Of a stretch of DNA of 52,314 nt, positions 34,157 through 43,189 are shown piece after piece. The DNA comes from an uncultured Psychrobacillus sp. Its GTDB lineage: Bacteria; Bacillota; Bacilli; Bacillales_A; Planococcaceae. The position numbers were made by a program, and so were the translations under genes. The first letter of the stretch is position 1, and each line of letters begins with the position of its first letter. The stretch spans positions 1-52,314 of the forward strand of contig CAKQHO010000009.1 in the NCBI GenBank assembly GCA_934234185.1. Direction: 5' to 3'. The notes beneath the pieces were generated by a model that was given only the letters and a program-made list of their open reading frames with translations, did no database searches and was not told where the DNA came from.

Positions 34157-34573
34157 TCAATCCATCCACTCACTTAAAGAGAAGATATTGTTTTGTTCAA
34201 AGTCCTTCAGGATAGAAGAAGGCAATAATGAACGAGTCTCCTCCTTGGTAGCCCATATATAATCAGTGTGCTCATCGGACAGACTAACTGTCCCTTCCTG
34301 TACATTAGCTAGATAGACAAGCATCACCATCTGTCGAGATGGGTCTGTGAAAAAGGTAGTTGCATACAATAGGTCCCTTGGTTTTATTAAAAGAGACGTT
34401 TCTTCTTGCACCTCTCGTATTAATGCCTCCTCTAGCGTTTCTCCAAAATCTAATTTTCCCCCTGCTGTTTCCCACGTACCACCGCCAACCTTGTCGTTTG
34501 AAACACGTTTGACTAATAACAATCGTCCCTCGTTAAAAATACACGCCTTTAAAGCAATCACCATGTTAGACAT
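34157..34573 (-). CDS. Nudix hydrolase
   Basis: 138 aa. The complete Nudix box GGKLDFGETLEEALIREVQ-EET lies at about 37-60 (G-x5-E-x7-REUxEE pattern). It should hydrolyse a nucleoside diphosphate linked to another group; the substrate is unknown. Its start ATG 34573 overlaps the upstream HAD gene by 8 bp and has GGAGG 9 bases upstream, so the two are co-translated. Confidence 0.9.
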   Translation of the reverse strand: MSNMVIALKACIFNEGRLLLVKRVSNDKVGGGTWETAGGKLDFGETLEEALIREVQEETSLLIKPRDLLYATTFFTDPSRQMVMLVYLANVQEGTVSLSDEHTDYIWATKEETRSLLPSSILKDFEQNNIFSLSEWMD

Positions 34574-35249
34574 TTATCATCGCCTCCACTAATTCAATAA
34601 GCTTTTTAGGGTGGTCAAGCTTAGGAAACTCGTTTGTTTTATTGCTAATTTCCTTTGGCAGGAACCAAGTAGCTTGATATGCCTCCATCCCAACAGCTGT
34701 TGCTCCTTGCAGCTCATTGGAGCCACCGTCACCTACAAACAGACATTCGGATGGTTTCACTCCCAAGTGCTCGCATCCAAGTAGGTAGATAGCAGGAGAA
34801 GGCTTTGCACATCTAACTTTGTAGGAGAAAATGACATCGTCAAATAATTCTGCAAGAGGCGTCTTATCCCACGCCTGAATCTCTTCTGATGCACAGTTGC
34901 TTATTAAACCAAGCAATATACCGTTTTCCTTCAGCTTATAGAGCATATCCAAAATATCCGATTGTATATTCTGAAAAGGTAAGCTCTTGCCATGAATCCT
35001 TTCCTGCAATAACTTAGTTAGCACATCTTCCTGAACCGTTATTTGATGAGCCTGCAAAATATCTTGAATAGCAGTAGGGAAATCTGGAATAGTTCCATCC
35101 ATCCGAAGTGGGATTCGTCGATGCCACTCCGTCCGGTATATCTCTTCCTCAAGTCCTAGCTCATGAATTGAATAAGTCGCAAGTCTCTTTCCGTCCTTCC
35201 ATTCGGTTACCAGCGTTTCAAACAAATCAAAAAAGACAGCCTTTACCAT
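34566..35249 (-). CDS. HAD family hydrolase (subfamily IA)
   Basis: 227 aa from ATG 35249, with GGAGATGAGG upstream; the longer frame from 35282 has only a weak site. Motif I is FFDLFETLV with nucleophile D8; the usual second Asp is Phe, as in other FDLFGTL members of the dehalogenase-like group. Motif II LISNCAS, motif III K (CAKPSP) and motif IV FVGDGGSNELQGATAVG. Whether it is a phosphatase is uncertain because of the missing second Asp. First of the Nudix/metallophosphoesterase/HAD run. Confidence 0.82.
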   Translation of the reverse strand: MVKAVFFDLFETLVTEWKDGKRLATYSIHELGLEEEIYRTEWHRRIPLRMDGTIPDFPTAIQDILQAHQITVQEDVLTKLLQERIHGKSLPFQNIQSDILDMLYKLKENGILLGLISNCASEEIQAWDKTPLAELFDDVIFSYKVRCAKPSPAIYLLGCEHLGVKPSECLFVGDGGSNELQGATAVGMEAYQATWFLPKEISNKTNEFPKLDHPKKLIELVEAMINV

Positions 35250-35354
35250 GCGCGCATCCTCATCTCCGAAATATTTTGACATCTCTATTTTATCATTAAT
35301 CGCATTTTGTCTAATAGTTAATTTTTATTGGCTTGCTTAGGACACTTTTCAAAA

Positions 35355-35394
35355 GAAAAAGCACCCACGATTCATTTAAGAAGTCGCGGGTGCT
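35355..35394 (-). terminator. Terminator of the CotH-VTC-DUF4956 operon
   Basis: Stem AGCACCCACGA / TCGCGGGTGCT with one mismatch; followed on the minus strand by TTTTTCTTTTG. It lies 107 bp after the DUF4956 stop codon. Confidence 0.8.
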
Positions 35395-35501
35395 ATATAT
35401 TGTCGAGCGGGATACAGCTGTGAGTACATTTCTATTGGAGAAAGCGATAAGTCAGTTGAAAGCTCACGTATGCTGCAATGTCTTTCCTAGAGGGAAGAAT
35501 G

Positions 35502-36203
35502 TTAAGCCGTAAAATTACCATCATAGCTAAGCATGACAGAAGAAGTTACCCCCTCCAGCTTTGCAACTTGTGATACTAGGCTTGTATCATTTCCCTTCAT
35601 ACGGACCTCATAGGTTACTTCCATTTCATGATCATAAATAATTGTTTTCGATTTTAAAAGATGTTTCTTTGTCGAAGACTTTAAAATACCTTCGATTGCA
35701 TCATTAACTATTTCATCCTCATACTTCACGATTAATAGATAAGGGTTTTCGACAACCACTTTGTTTTGACAAACTATGATGACAATCCCAATGATAATGG
35801 ACCCAATTACAACAAGCGGAATAAATCCTGCTCCGCATAAAATTCCCACAGCAACAGACCAAAACAAGAAAACTAAATCCATTGGATCCTTAATAGGCGT
35901 ACGAAAGCGCACAATAGATAAAGCTCCCACCATCCCTAGAGATAATAGAACGTTTTGGCTAATTCCCATAATCACTAATGCTGTCGTTAGAGTCATTACC
36001 ATCAAGGAAATATTAAAGGAATGGGAATAAATGACCCCGTCAAACGTTTTCTTATATACCCAGTAGATAAATAACCCCATTAAAAATGCAGTTATCATTC
36101 CTAGAAGCGCATCAGTCATTGAAAATGACGAGCTCTTTTCTAAAAAGCTAGATTTAAAAATATCGTTAAATGTCGTATTGTTTACTGCTAATAAATGATA
36201 CAT
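35502..36203 (-). CDS. DUF4956 family membrane protein
   Basis: 233 aa. Four or so membrane helices (about 30-140: ITAFLMGLFIYWVYKK, NISLMVMTLTTALVIMGISQ, PMDLVFLFWSVAVGILCGAG, VVIGSIIIGIVIIV), with the family motif LGMVGALSIVRFRTPIKDP between them, and a C-terminal ferredoxin-like domain of about 80 residues. AGGAGG precedes the ATG. It follows the VTC gene after 14 bp. DUF4956 proteins often accompany VTC and CotH genes; the function is unknown. Confidence 0.88.
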   Translation of the reverse strand: MYHLLAVNNTTFNDIFKSSFLEKSSSFSMTDALLGMITAFLMGLFIYWVYKKTFDGVIYSHSFNISLMVMTLTTALVIMGISQNVLLSLGMVGALSIVRFRTPIKDPMDLVFLFWSVAVGILCGAGFIPLVVIGSIIIGIVIIVCQNKVVVENPYLLIVKYEDEIVNDAIEGILKSSTKKHLLKSKTIIYDHEMEVTYEVRMKGNDTSLVSQVAKLEGVTSSVMLSYDGNFTA

Positions 36204-36217
36204 TTTTATTCCTCCTA

Positions 36218-36910
36218 TTAAACATACATTCGGCTAAGCTGGTACTTGGAGTATGCCTCTTGTCTCGTATTGATCCCACGGAGCAGGGTTGCAATTACAC
36301 TTGGTAAATATTCATCATATTTAATTTCTAAAATGACCTCCGTAGGCTCTAACACATCGACCAATGGTAGCTGTCGATTAAACATATCCGTGTTACGAAT
36401 GCTAGATTTCACTTTGCTATCAAAGGTAATTCTTACGTTCCCATATGGATAAACGAAAGCCTCTCTTTCGTAATCCACTACCGTCACTGGTTTAAGTGCC
36501 TGGTATTTCATTTCCAGGTATAAATCTCTTAAAAGCTCTCGATCATCCTCTGCAAGCCAGTCTATATCTCCTAGTCTCATTCTCTCAAACTCTTTCATCG
36601 TTATGGGACATTTTGATTTAAAGGTTAGATTATTACGTTTGGACTTTCTTTCTAAATGAATGACATCACCGCTTTTATCGTAGATTCGCACGCGGTACTT
36701 GTCTCTATTTAGAAATCCTTCTTTTTTTTCGTTCATCACTTTATTCTCAAAATTATCGAAATAACAGGAGCGGATATAATATCGTCCATTTTTGCCTGCA
36801 TGGGAGTCTCTTCTCATAAAATGCTGCAGCTTGGAACGTATTTGCATATAGTCTGTATAGGATATTCCATATTTAAGCTCTCTTCTTCCCTTTACACGGG
36901 TGTTCTGCAT
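36218..36910 (-). CDS. VTC domain (polyphosphate polymerase-like) protein
   Basis: 230 aa from ATG 36910 (AAGGTGA eight bases upstream; GTG 36922 is the alternative). Pattern of the VTC catalytic tunnel: RRELKYGISYTDYMQIRSKL, YYIRSCYFDN, KYRVRIYD, HLERKSKRNNLTFKSK and EVILEIKYDEYLPS, with many Arg and Lys residues that would line the tunnel around polyphosphate. There is no SPX domain and no membrane anchor, unlike the yeast protein. Located between CotH and DUF4956, the usual order. Whether it makes polyphosphate here is not shown. Confidence 0.88.
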   Translation of the reverse strand: MQNTRVKGRRELKYGISYTDYMQIRSKLQHFMRRDSHAGKNGRYYIRSCYFDNFENKVMNEKKEGFLNRDKYRVRIYDKSGDVIHLERKSKRNNLTFKSKCPITMKEFERMRLGDIDWLAEDDRELLRDLYLEMKYQALKPVTVVDYEREAFVYPYGNVRITFDSKVKSSIRNTDMFNRQLPLVDVLEPTEVILEIKYDEYLPSVIATLLRGINTRQEAYSKYQLSRMYV

Positions 36911-36923
36911 AGTAGAGTTCACC

Positions 36924-38984
36924 TTACCTTCCTATTCTCCGAACTACTAGTATTGCAAGTAATGCTAATAACAGGATTGCTCCAGTAACATAAATTGTCT
37001 CTTTCGAATAACCCTGGGAACTATCTTGGCCTCTTTGTTCGCCGCCCCTCATACCCATCGGAGCTCCTTGCATCTGATTATCCATCTGAGCCTGTACAAA
37101 TTCCTTTTGTTCCTTCATACTCATAGATTCAAAATCATCTGGAAGCTCAAAGAAATTGTTATCCTTCATACTCTCAAGAAAGCTAGTAAAATCCTGATCT
37201 GTCATTTCCGTGAAATTTCTATTGTTCCCTCGCATCCGTTGACCATCATTATCTTGTCCTCCTCGATTCATTTGTGGAAAATTTCCACCTGCTGGAGCCA
37301 TAGAGTTAGTAGTAGAGGATTCAACAACTAATTCCCCTGACAGCTGCTTGAGTATAGATTCACTTCTCTGTTTTGCAAATTCAGGTAGACTATTATCACC
37401 ACTGACACCCTCTATAAATTCTTCCGTCGTATAAAATTTCGAAGGGTCTTCTTCTACATAGTCAACTAAAAGTTTTTCTAGCTTACTCGTAATGGCAGAA
37501 ACATTCTCCTCCGTTAGAAGTTCAGTAGCAATTTGCTTCATATATTCCTCATATTTTGCCAGAAGCTCCTCTTCTTTCAATAAAACATTTAATAATGGAC
37601 GCTCCTCTAACGAAGCTCCTGATACTGGCTCATAAATACTGAAGTTTATACTTTCCTCTGATATTAATTCGTCACTCATTCCAGGCATTCCACCTTGTTG
37701 ATTACCAAAGGGCATTCCTCTGTTTGGAGAAGCATTGCTTTGATTATCCTTTGATACACTATTTAAATCAGTAGAAGTTCCTTGTTCTGAATTAGGCATG
37801 TTGCTCATATCAGGTGGGGTACCTTGCCCCATATTAGGCATGTTGCTCATGTCTGGTGGGATGCCTTGCCCCATGTTAGGCATGTTGCTCATGTCTGGTG
37901 GGGTGCCTTGCCCCATGTTAGGCATGTTGCTCATGTCTGGGGGAGTGCCTTGTTCGGTGTCTTGACTATTTTTATCTGCTTGTTCTTTTTGGGCGCCTGT
38001 GTCTTCATTCAAATTTTCACTATTCTCTGTTTGCGAATTCGAAAGATTGCCAGGCATTCCACCCATACCTACGCCAAACCCTCCGAAGGACATGTTGTAA
38101 TCCCAAGGAAGTATCGAGAAGATTCCTTCCTTGTTTTCATAAAGATAATAATTATGCTTCATCTGTCCTTGGTAGCTATCTAAGCTCACTAAAGCGGTGT
38201 TCATGGAGAAGTAACGAAGAATCATATCTGTATCTAGAGAGGAAGTATCGCCTTGACTGATTTCCTTCATCATCTGAATGATAGAGGAGTTTTCCATGCT
38301 ATTTTCCCCTTTAATTGCAATTCCAGAGTAATCATCTAAATCATCAGTGGTATACACTAAGTCGCTGCCAACTCCATCAGGCTTAAAAAGGTAGCCGGCA
38401 TTTGTTTTGAAATTCTGTGCAATAAATATGTCATCCACCTGTTCTACTCCAAGCATCAAGCCATAATACTCTCCGTTAATCATCACTTTTAAGTAGGAGT
38501 GGCTTGGTGTAGGCAAGCCTATTTGCTCCATCAACTCATAGGAAACAAATTCTCTCATTTGAGTCGAATCACTGAAATTGTTGTTGAGATTAAGTTTTTT
38601 TAATCCATAGAAGCTCTGCGTGGATTCATAATAATTAAAGTCGACTTTCAGGCTGTACCGTTCTGAATCACTATTTGCAACACTGGACAAGGAGGAGTTC
38701 CCCTTCGTCCTAACAGCCACATTGGAAACCTTCTCTCCATTAATAGTTATATTCGCTTCCTTATACTCCTCACCCATTGGGTTATCCAGCATATCTGCCC
38801 AATCATCTGGATCAATTTCAATTTCTACAAGTCCTACCTCATCCTCTATAAAAAGCTTTTCTTTATAGGAATAAGTAGAACCAGCGTCCTCCATCTTGAA
38901 AAATGATACAGCCCAATATGCTCCGATTATAAGTAAAATCGCCAAAATTACCGGTAACACAAGCCATCTGTTTTTTACCCCCAA
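36924..38984 (-). CDS. CotH kinase family protein
   Basis: 686 aa from TTG 38984, seven bases after a perfect AAGGAGG. N-terminal membrane helix (about 8-26), CotH kinase core (about 45-310) with GLKKLNLNNNF, YYGLMLGVEQVDD and the PWDYNMSFGG motif (Asp295, likely metal ligand), then a Gly/Met/Pro-rich linker with four 14-residue repeats (about 346-403), a second helical part, and a C-terminal membrane helix (about 657-677) before a short basic end. CotH kinases phosphorylate coat or secreted proteins in Bacillus. Its outward-facing domain fits that. Confidence 0.88.
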   Translation of the reverse strand: MGVKNRWLVLPVILAILLIIGAYWAVSFFKMEDAGSTYSYKEKLFIEDEVGLVEIEIDPDDWADMLDNPMGEEYKEANITINGEKVSNVAVRTKGNSSLSSVANSDSERYSLKVDFNYYESTQSFYGLKKLNLNNNFSDSTQMREFVSYELMEQIGLPTPSHSYLKVMINGEYYGLMLGVEQVDDIFIAQNFKTNAGYLFKPDGVGSDLVYTTDDLDDYSGIAIKGENSMENSSIIQMMKEISQGDTSSLDTDMILRYFSMNTALVSLDSYQGQMKHNYYLYENKEGIFSILPWDYNMSFGGFGVGMGGMPGNLSNSQTENSENLNEDTGAQKEQADKNSQDTEQGTPPDMSNMPNMGQGTPPDMSNMPNMGQGIPPDMSNMPNMGQGTPPDMSNMPNSEQGTSTDLNSVSKDNQSNASPNRGMPFGNQQGGMPGMSDELISEESINFSIYEPVSGASLEERPLLNVLLKEEELLAKYEEYMKQIATELLTEENVSAITSKLEKLLVDYVEEDPSKFYTTEEFIEGVSGDNSLPEFAKQRSESILKQLSGELVVESSTTNSMAPAGGNFPQMNRGGQDNDGQRMRGNNRNFTEMTDQDFTSFLESMKDNNFFELPDDFESMSMKEQKEFVQAQMDNQMQGAPMGMRGGEQRGQDSSQGYSKETIYVTGAILLLALLAILVVRRIGR
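37782..37949 (-). repeat. 42-bp tandem repeat inside the CotH gene
   Basis: Four copies of 42 bp encode GTPPDMSNMPNMGQ with small changes (I for T in the third, SEQ for MGQ in the fourth). The copies are nearly identical in DNA, so they arose recently and may vary in number between strains. Confidence 0.85.
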
Positions 38985-39125
38985 ATTTATTCCCTCCTTA
39001 CTGCTCTTCCAAGATATCAAAGAAATGTGTCAGGAAAATGTTAAGGAGATAAATTGGAGGAGGTATAGGTTATACTGGGGATTTACGATGGGGATAGGTA
39101 AAATATATGATCATCTTCCAATAAT

Positions 39126-39750
39126 AAGGAAATACGTGCGGTATTTATTAATTTACTTGCGATTCTTCAGGGAATACTTGCTAACTCTCTTACTTTTCGT
39201 GCGGTACGTAGCTGGATACTTGCGATTTCAGCTATGATACGTGCGGTCATTGTTTCATTAGTCATTTTCATAGGAAGAATAGTCCTGTTCAGCATCGTTT
39301 AGTAACTCTCACTATTGATTCAGTCACCAAAAGGGATATTATGGTAAAGTCGGCGCATTTTTATTATAAGGACTGGAAATAAAAAGGAAATACGTGCGGT
39401 ATTCTATAATTTACTTGCGATTCTTAAGGTCATACTTGCTAACTCTCTAACTTTTCGTGCGGTATGTAGATGGATACTTGCGATTTTGGCTATGATATGT
39501 GCGGTCATTGTTCCATTAGTCATTTTCATAAGAAGAATAGTCACTTTCACCAAACGTTTAGTCACTTTCACAATTGATTTAGTAACCAAAAGGGATATTA
39601 TGGTAAAGTTAAAACCTTTTTTATTACAATAACTGGAAATAAAAAGGTGATACGTGCGGTATTCCTTAATTTACTTGCGATTCTAAAGGGTATACTTGCT
39701 AACTCTCTTACTTTACGTGCGGTATGTAGATGGATACTTGCGATTTGAGT
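39126..39750. repeat. 259-bp tandem repeat, about 2.4 copies
   Basis: Three aligned units begin near 39126, 39384 and 39644; TACGTGCGGT recurs at 39133, 39391 and 39651 (periods 258 and 260), and the third unit is cut short. Within each unit GTGCGGT recurs at +63 and, in full units, +105, alternating with ACTTGCGATT. GTGCGGT is found eight times and ACTTGCGATT six times. The end of a full unit includes CCAAAAGGGATATTATGGTA. No gene is seen in 39000-39827; open frames on both strands follow the repeat. No function is known to me. Confidence 0.85.
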
Positions 39751-39787
39751 ATATAGTACTACTGTAAATACTTTCAATAGCAACTAA

Positions 39788-39824
39788 AAAAAGCAGACCA
39801 GAGGCTGATTCCCTGATCTGCTTT
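39788..39824 (-). terminator. Terminator of the trp operon
   Basis: Stem AAAGCAGACCAG / CTGATCTGCTTT with one mismatch, followed on the minus strand by TTTTTTAG, just after the trpA stop. Confidence 0.85.
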
Positions 39825-39827
39825 CTC

Positions 39828-40616
39828 CTATTGCTCTACCTCTACTGGCACTCTCTTTGCACGAATCAGTTCCTTGATAACTTCTGTATCTCCACTATTA
39901 AATGCATCCACAATTGCACTTCCCACTACTACTCCGTCGGCAATTCGATTCATTTCTTGAACATGATCTGCTGTAGATATACCGAAGCCTGCTAAGACTG
40001 GGATGTCACTATATTGTTTTATTGCACAGAAATGCTGCTCGAGTTCCTTGGCAAAGCTTTCTCTCGCTCCAGTAATACCGTTAATCGTCACTGCATAGAC
40101 AAAGCCCTCACTTGCACTAGCGATTGTCTTTATTCTTTGCGGAGGACTAGTCAAGGAGACTAATTGTATGATACTAACATCTGTATCCTGAAACATTTCT
40201 CGTATTGGTTGGCTTTCTTCCAGCGGCAAATCAGGAATAATCAGACCAGCAATACCTATTTGACAGCAGATTTCTTGAAACTGTTCAACTCCGTATTGAA
40301 GGATAGGGTTATAGTAGGTCATGAGAATGATTGGTATCTCGATTCTTTCTTTATTGGAAAGAAGCTCCGACATAATCTTTGTTAGGTTCACCCCTAAATC
40401 CAGTGCTCTTTGACCGGCTGCTTGAATGGTTGGTCCATCGGCTACTGGATCGGAAAAAGGGATTCCAAGCTCAACGGCAGTTGCACCTTGCTCTTTTAGA
40501 AATTCAAGCCGGTCCATTAATACATTGAGGCCTCCGTCGCCAGCCATTATATATGGGACGAATGCTTTTTCACTACGTAGAATATTAGTTAGAGATTTTT
40601 CAGCCAAGCTCTCCAC
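39828..40616 (-). CDS. trpA: Tryptophan synthase alpha chain
   Basis: 262 aa. It cleaves indole-3-glycerol phosphate to indole, which passes to TrpB. Catalytic Glu in ATAVELGIPFSDPVADG (about residue 47) and Asp in the later LMTYYNPIL / GLIIPDLPLEE region are present, as is the phosphate-binding GFGIST. It overlaps trpB by 17 bp and is the last trp gene. Length is normal. Confidence 0.96.
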   Translation of the reverse strand: MESLAEKSLTNILRSEKAFVPYIMAGDGGLNVLMDRLEFLKEQGATAVELGIPFSDPVADGPTIQAAGQRALDLGVNLTKIMSELLSNKERIEIPIILMTYYNPILQYGVEQFQEICCQIGIAGLIIPDLPLEESQPIREMFQDTDVSIIQLVSLTSPPQRIKTIASASEGFVYAVTINGITGARESFAKELEQHFCAIKQYSDIPVLAGFGISTADHVQEMNRIADGVVVGSAIVDAFNSGDTEVIKELIRAKRVPVEVEQ

Positions 40617-41793
40617 CTCCTAACGCTTCTCTTACGGTGTGTACGTCTTTATCACCGCGACCAGAAAGACAAATTACGAGCACTTCCTCTTTCTCCATTA
40701 GCTGTGCTAAATGCGCAGCATAATAGATGGCGTGTGCGCTTTCTAAGGCTGGGATGATACCTTCCGTTTTGGCAAGCAGCTGAAGCCCTTCTAATGCTTC
40801 TTTATCTGTGACAGACGTATAGCGCACTCTCCCAATTTCATGCAGGTAACTGTGCTCAGGTCCTATTGCAGGATAATCAAGCCCCGCAGAGATTGAATGA
40901 GCCTCTTGAATAAAACCATTCTCATCCTGAAGAAGATACATATATGCTCCGTGAAGCACCCCTTCTTTACCGGTAGCTATCGCGGATGCATGCTTTCCAG
41001 AGCTTATTCCCGCTCCCGCAGCCTCGACACCATATAATGCGACATCTTGATCTTCGATGAAAGGATGAAACATACCAATCGCATTACTTCCCCCGCCTAC
41101 ACAGGCAACGATTGCATCTGGCAGCTTTCCTTCCTTACGGAGAATCTGTTCTCTCGTCTCCACACCGATGATTCGTTGAAAATCACGAACAATTTGAGGG
41201 AATGGATGCGGTCCTAATGCTGACCCTAAAATGTAATGCGTATCCTCCACATTAGCTACCCAATATCTGAGTGCCTCATTAACGGCATCCTTTAAAGTGC
41301 CAGCACCTTGTTCAACAGCGACGACCTTTGCACCCAGCAGCTCCATACGAAATACATTTAATTGCTGTCGCCTTATATCCTCGATACCCATGAACACGAC
41401 ACAATCTAGATCAAATAGGGCACAGACCGTTGCGGTTGCAACTCCATGCTGACCAGCTCCTGTTTCCGCTACAATTTTTTTCTTTCCCATGCGAACTGCA
41501 AGCAAGGCCTGACCGACTGTGTTGTTAATCTTATGAGCACCTGTATGGTTTAGGTCCTCTCTTTTTAAATAGATTTTTGCTCCGCCTAGCTGCTTCGTGA
41601 GTCTTTCTGCAAAGTATAGGGGGGTCTCTCTTCCCACATAGTCCTTTAAATAATAATCTACATCTGCAAGAAATTTTGGATCTTCTTTTGCTGATGCATA
41701 AGCCTCTTCCAGTTCAATCAAAGCCTGCATTAAGGTCTCTGGCACATATTGTCCTCCAAAGCGTCCATATCTTCCTGGTTTTGTCACTACCAT
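40600..41793 (-). CDS. trpB: Tryptophan synthase beta chain
   Basis: 397 aa. PLP enzyme joining indole and serine. The PLP lysine is in LNHTGAHKINNTVGQ (about residue 90), the phosphate cup is VGGGSNAIGMF, and GAGQHGVATAT is intact. GGAGGAG precedes ATG 41793; it overlaps trpF by 7 bp and trpA by 17 bp. Confidence 0.97.
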   Translation of the reverse strand: MVVTKPGRYGRFGGQYVPETLMQALIELEEAYASAKEDPKFLADVDYYLKDYVGRETPLYFAERLTKQLGGAKIYLKREDLNHTGAHKINNTVGQALLAVRMGKKKIVAETGAGQHGVATATVCALFDLDCVVFMGIEDIRRQQLNVFRMELLGAKVVAVEQGAGTLKDAVNEALRYWVANVEDTHYILGSALGPHPFPQIVRDFQRIIGVETREQILRKEGKLPDAIVACVGGGSNAIGMFHPFIEDQDVALYGVEAAGAGISSGKHASAIATGKEGVLHGAYMYLLQDENGFIQEAHSISAGLDYPAIGPEHSYLHEIGRVRYTSVTDKEALEGLQLLAKTEGIIPALESAHAIYYAAHLAQLMEKEEVLVICLSGRGDKDVHTVREALGGGELG

Positions 41794-42404
41794 ACTAAGC
41801 TCTCCTCCTTCACTGTTCGAATAAAAGCTCGAATCAGTTTCTCATCTTTTCTACCAGCTCTCTCTACTCCGCTCGACACATCCACCATATATGGCTGAAC
41901 CTGTTGAATTGCCTCTCTTACATTTCCAGCATGCAGCCCCCCAGCTAAAATGAGCTGTTCCTTTTGCATCATGCCTTGAACATACTGCCAGTCAAAGCTT
42001 TTCCCACTGCCACCTGCATATTTCTCTCCAGGGGCATCTACTAAAAAATAGTCTGTATGGTAAGTGGAAACCTTCTCAATATCACTCTCATCTTTTATAG
42101 AAAAAGCTTTAATAGAAGGAACTCCCGCTTGTTCAATAAATTCTGGTGTTTCATCTCCATGGAACTGAGCAAAGTCTAATGGAACTGTATGAAATATTTC
42201 CTGTAGCTCAGCAATAGTCGGATTAACAAACACACCTATTTTTTTCACATTGCTTGGCACAAGTCTTGCAAGGCTAGCCGCTTGTTGTACAGAAATCCTT
42301 CTTTTGCTAGGTGCGAATACAAAGCCCACAGCATCTGCACCAGCTTCTACAGCAGCAACGACATGCTCCTCCTCCATCAAACCGCATATTTTCACCTTGG
42401 TCAC
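41787..42404 (-). CDS. trpF: Phosphoribosylanthranilate isomerase
   Basis: 205 aa, GTG start that overlaps the trpC stop (GTGA). It isomerises phosphoribosylanthranilate to the carboxyphenylamino-deoxyribulose phosphate. Catalytic Cys7 (KICGLM) and Asp of the VDAPGEKYAGGSG-FDW region are present. Normal length. Confidence 0.95.
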   Translation of the reverse strand: MTKVKICGLMEEEHVVAAVEAGADAVGFVFAPSKRRISVQQAASLARLVPSNVKKIGVFVNPTIAELQEIFHTVPLDFAQFHGDETPEFIEQAGVPSIKAFSIKDESDIEKVSTYHTDYFLVDAPGEKYAGGSGKSFDWQYVQGMMQKEQLILAGGLHAGNVREAIQQVQPYMVDVSSGVERAGRKDEKLIRAFIRTVKEESLVW

Positions 42405-43189
42405 CGTATACCAACTCCCTTAGGAACTTGAAGCTCACTAAGTATGAACTGTTTATTGTCCGATTTCATGAGGTATTCTCCAACTAGCACTCCACTTGCC
42501 CCAGCACTTGCTGCTCGCACAGCATCCTGCTTACCATGCACACCACTTTCACTAATTAATACACGACCTTCATGAAATGGAAAACGCTTGGCAATATCCT
42601 CTATCGTAGAGAGACTTACTTCAAAGCTTTTTAAATTACGATTGTTCACCCCGATTAATGGAGCATCTAATTGACATGCTATTTGTAGCTCCTCTACTGT
42701 ATGAACCTCCACCAATACCTCTAAATCCTGTTTGCAAGCATATTGGTAGAGCTCTGTTAACTTAGTTTCGGATAAAGCCGCTACAATGAGTAAAATAACA
42801 GAGGCTCCTGCTTGCTTAGCTATGTCTATTTGTACTGTATGGATGATAAAGTCCTTACAAAGAACTGGGATATCTACTGTATTTGCCACTAACGAAAGAT
42901 CCTCAAAGCACCCCTTAAAAAATGTTTGATCTGTAAGAACGGAAATTGCCGCAGCACCTCCTCGCTCGTATTGTCCAGCAATTTGACGGACGTCTACATC
43001 TTCGGATATGACCCCCTTGGAGGGAGACGCCCTTTTGATTTCTGCAATTACCTGTAGATTGGTAGATGTGCGCAGCTTTTCAACTAACGACGCCCGCTTT
43101 TTATTACCGCAAGCCATCTCAGGCTGATTTTGACTATACTCTTTAATCTCTTGTTCTTTTACCCGAATGATTTTTTCTAAAATAGTCAT
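42401..43189 (-). CDS. trpC: Indole-3-glycerol phosphate synthase
   Basis: 262 aa. Catalytic lysines in VIAEIKRASPSKG (about 53) and VLCKDFI (about 111) and Glu in EVHTVEELQ are present, with the product pocket LIGVNNRNLKSFEV and VLISESGV. It overlaps trpD by 4 bp (ATGA) and trpF by 4 bp (GTGA). Normal length. Confidence 0.96.
   Translation of the reverse strand: MTILEKIIRVKEQEIKEYSQNQPEMACGNKKRASLVEKLRTSTNLQVIAEIKRASPSKGVISEDVDVRQIAGQYERGGAAAISVLTDQTFFKGCFEDLSLVANTVDIPVLCKDFIIHTVQIDIAKQAGASVILLIVAALSETKLTELYQYACKQDLEVLVEVHTVEELQIACQLDAPLIGVNNRNLKSFEVSLSTIEDIAKRFPFHEGRVLISESGVHGKQDAVRAASAGASGVLVGEYLMKSDNKQFILSELQVPKGVGIR

Noticed and set aside
37824..38183. Plus-strand frame with PHVRHVAHVWW repeats
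   Set aside because: It is the complement of the repeats in the CotH gene.
38896..39237. Plus-strand frame reading YVRYLLIYLRFF and similar
   Set aside because: It is made by the tandem repeat and by the complement of the CotH start; no ribosome site.
39126..39750. CRISPR array
   Set aside because: Repeats are 258-260 bp apart with conserved sequence between the small motifs; there are no short unique spacers and no cas genes.
39404..39783. Two minus-strand frames that share IASIHLHTARKVRELAS
   Set aside because: The shared peptide comes from the DNA repeat; neither has a ribosome site and the reading differs between units.
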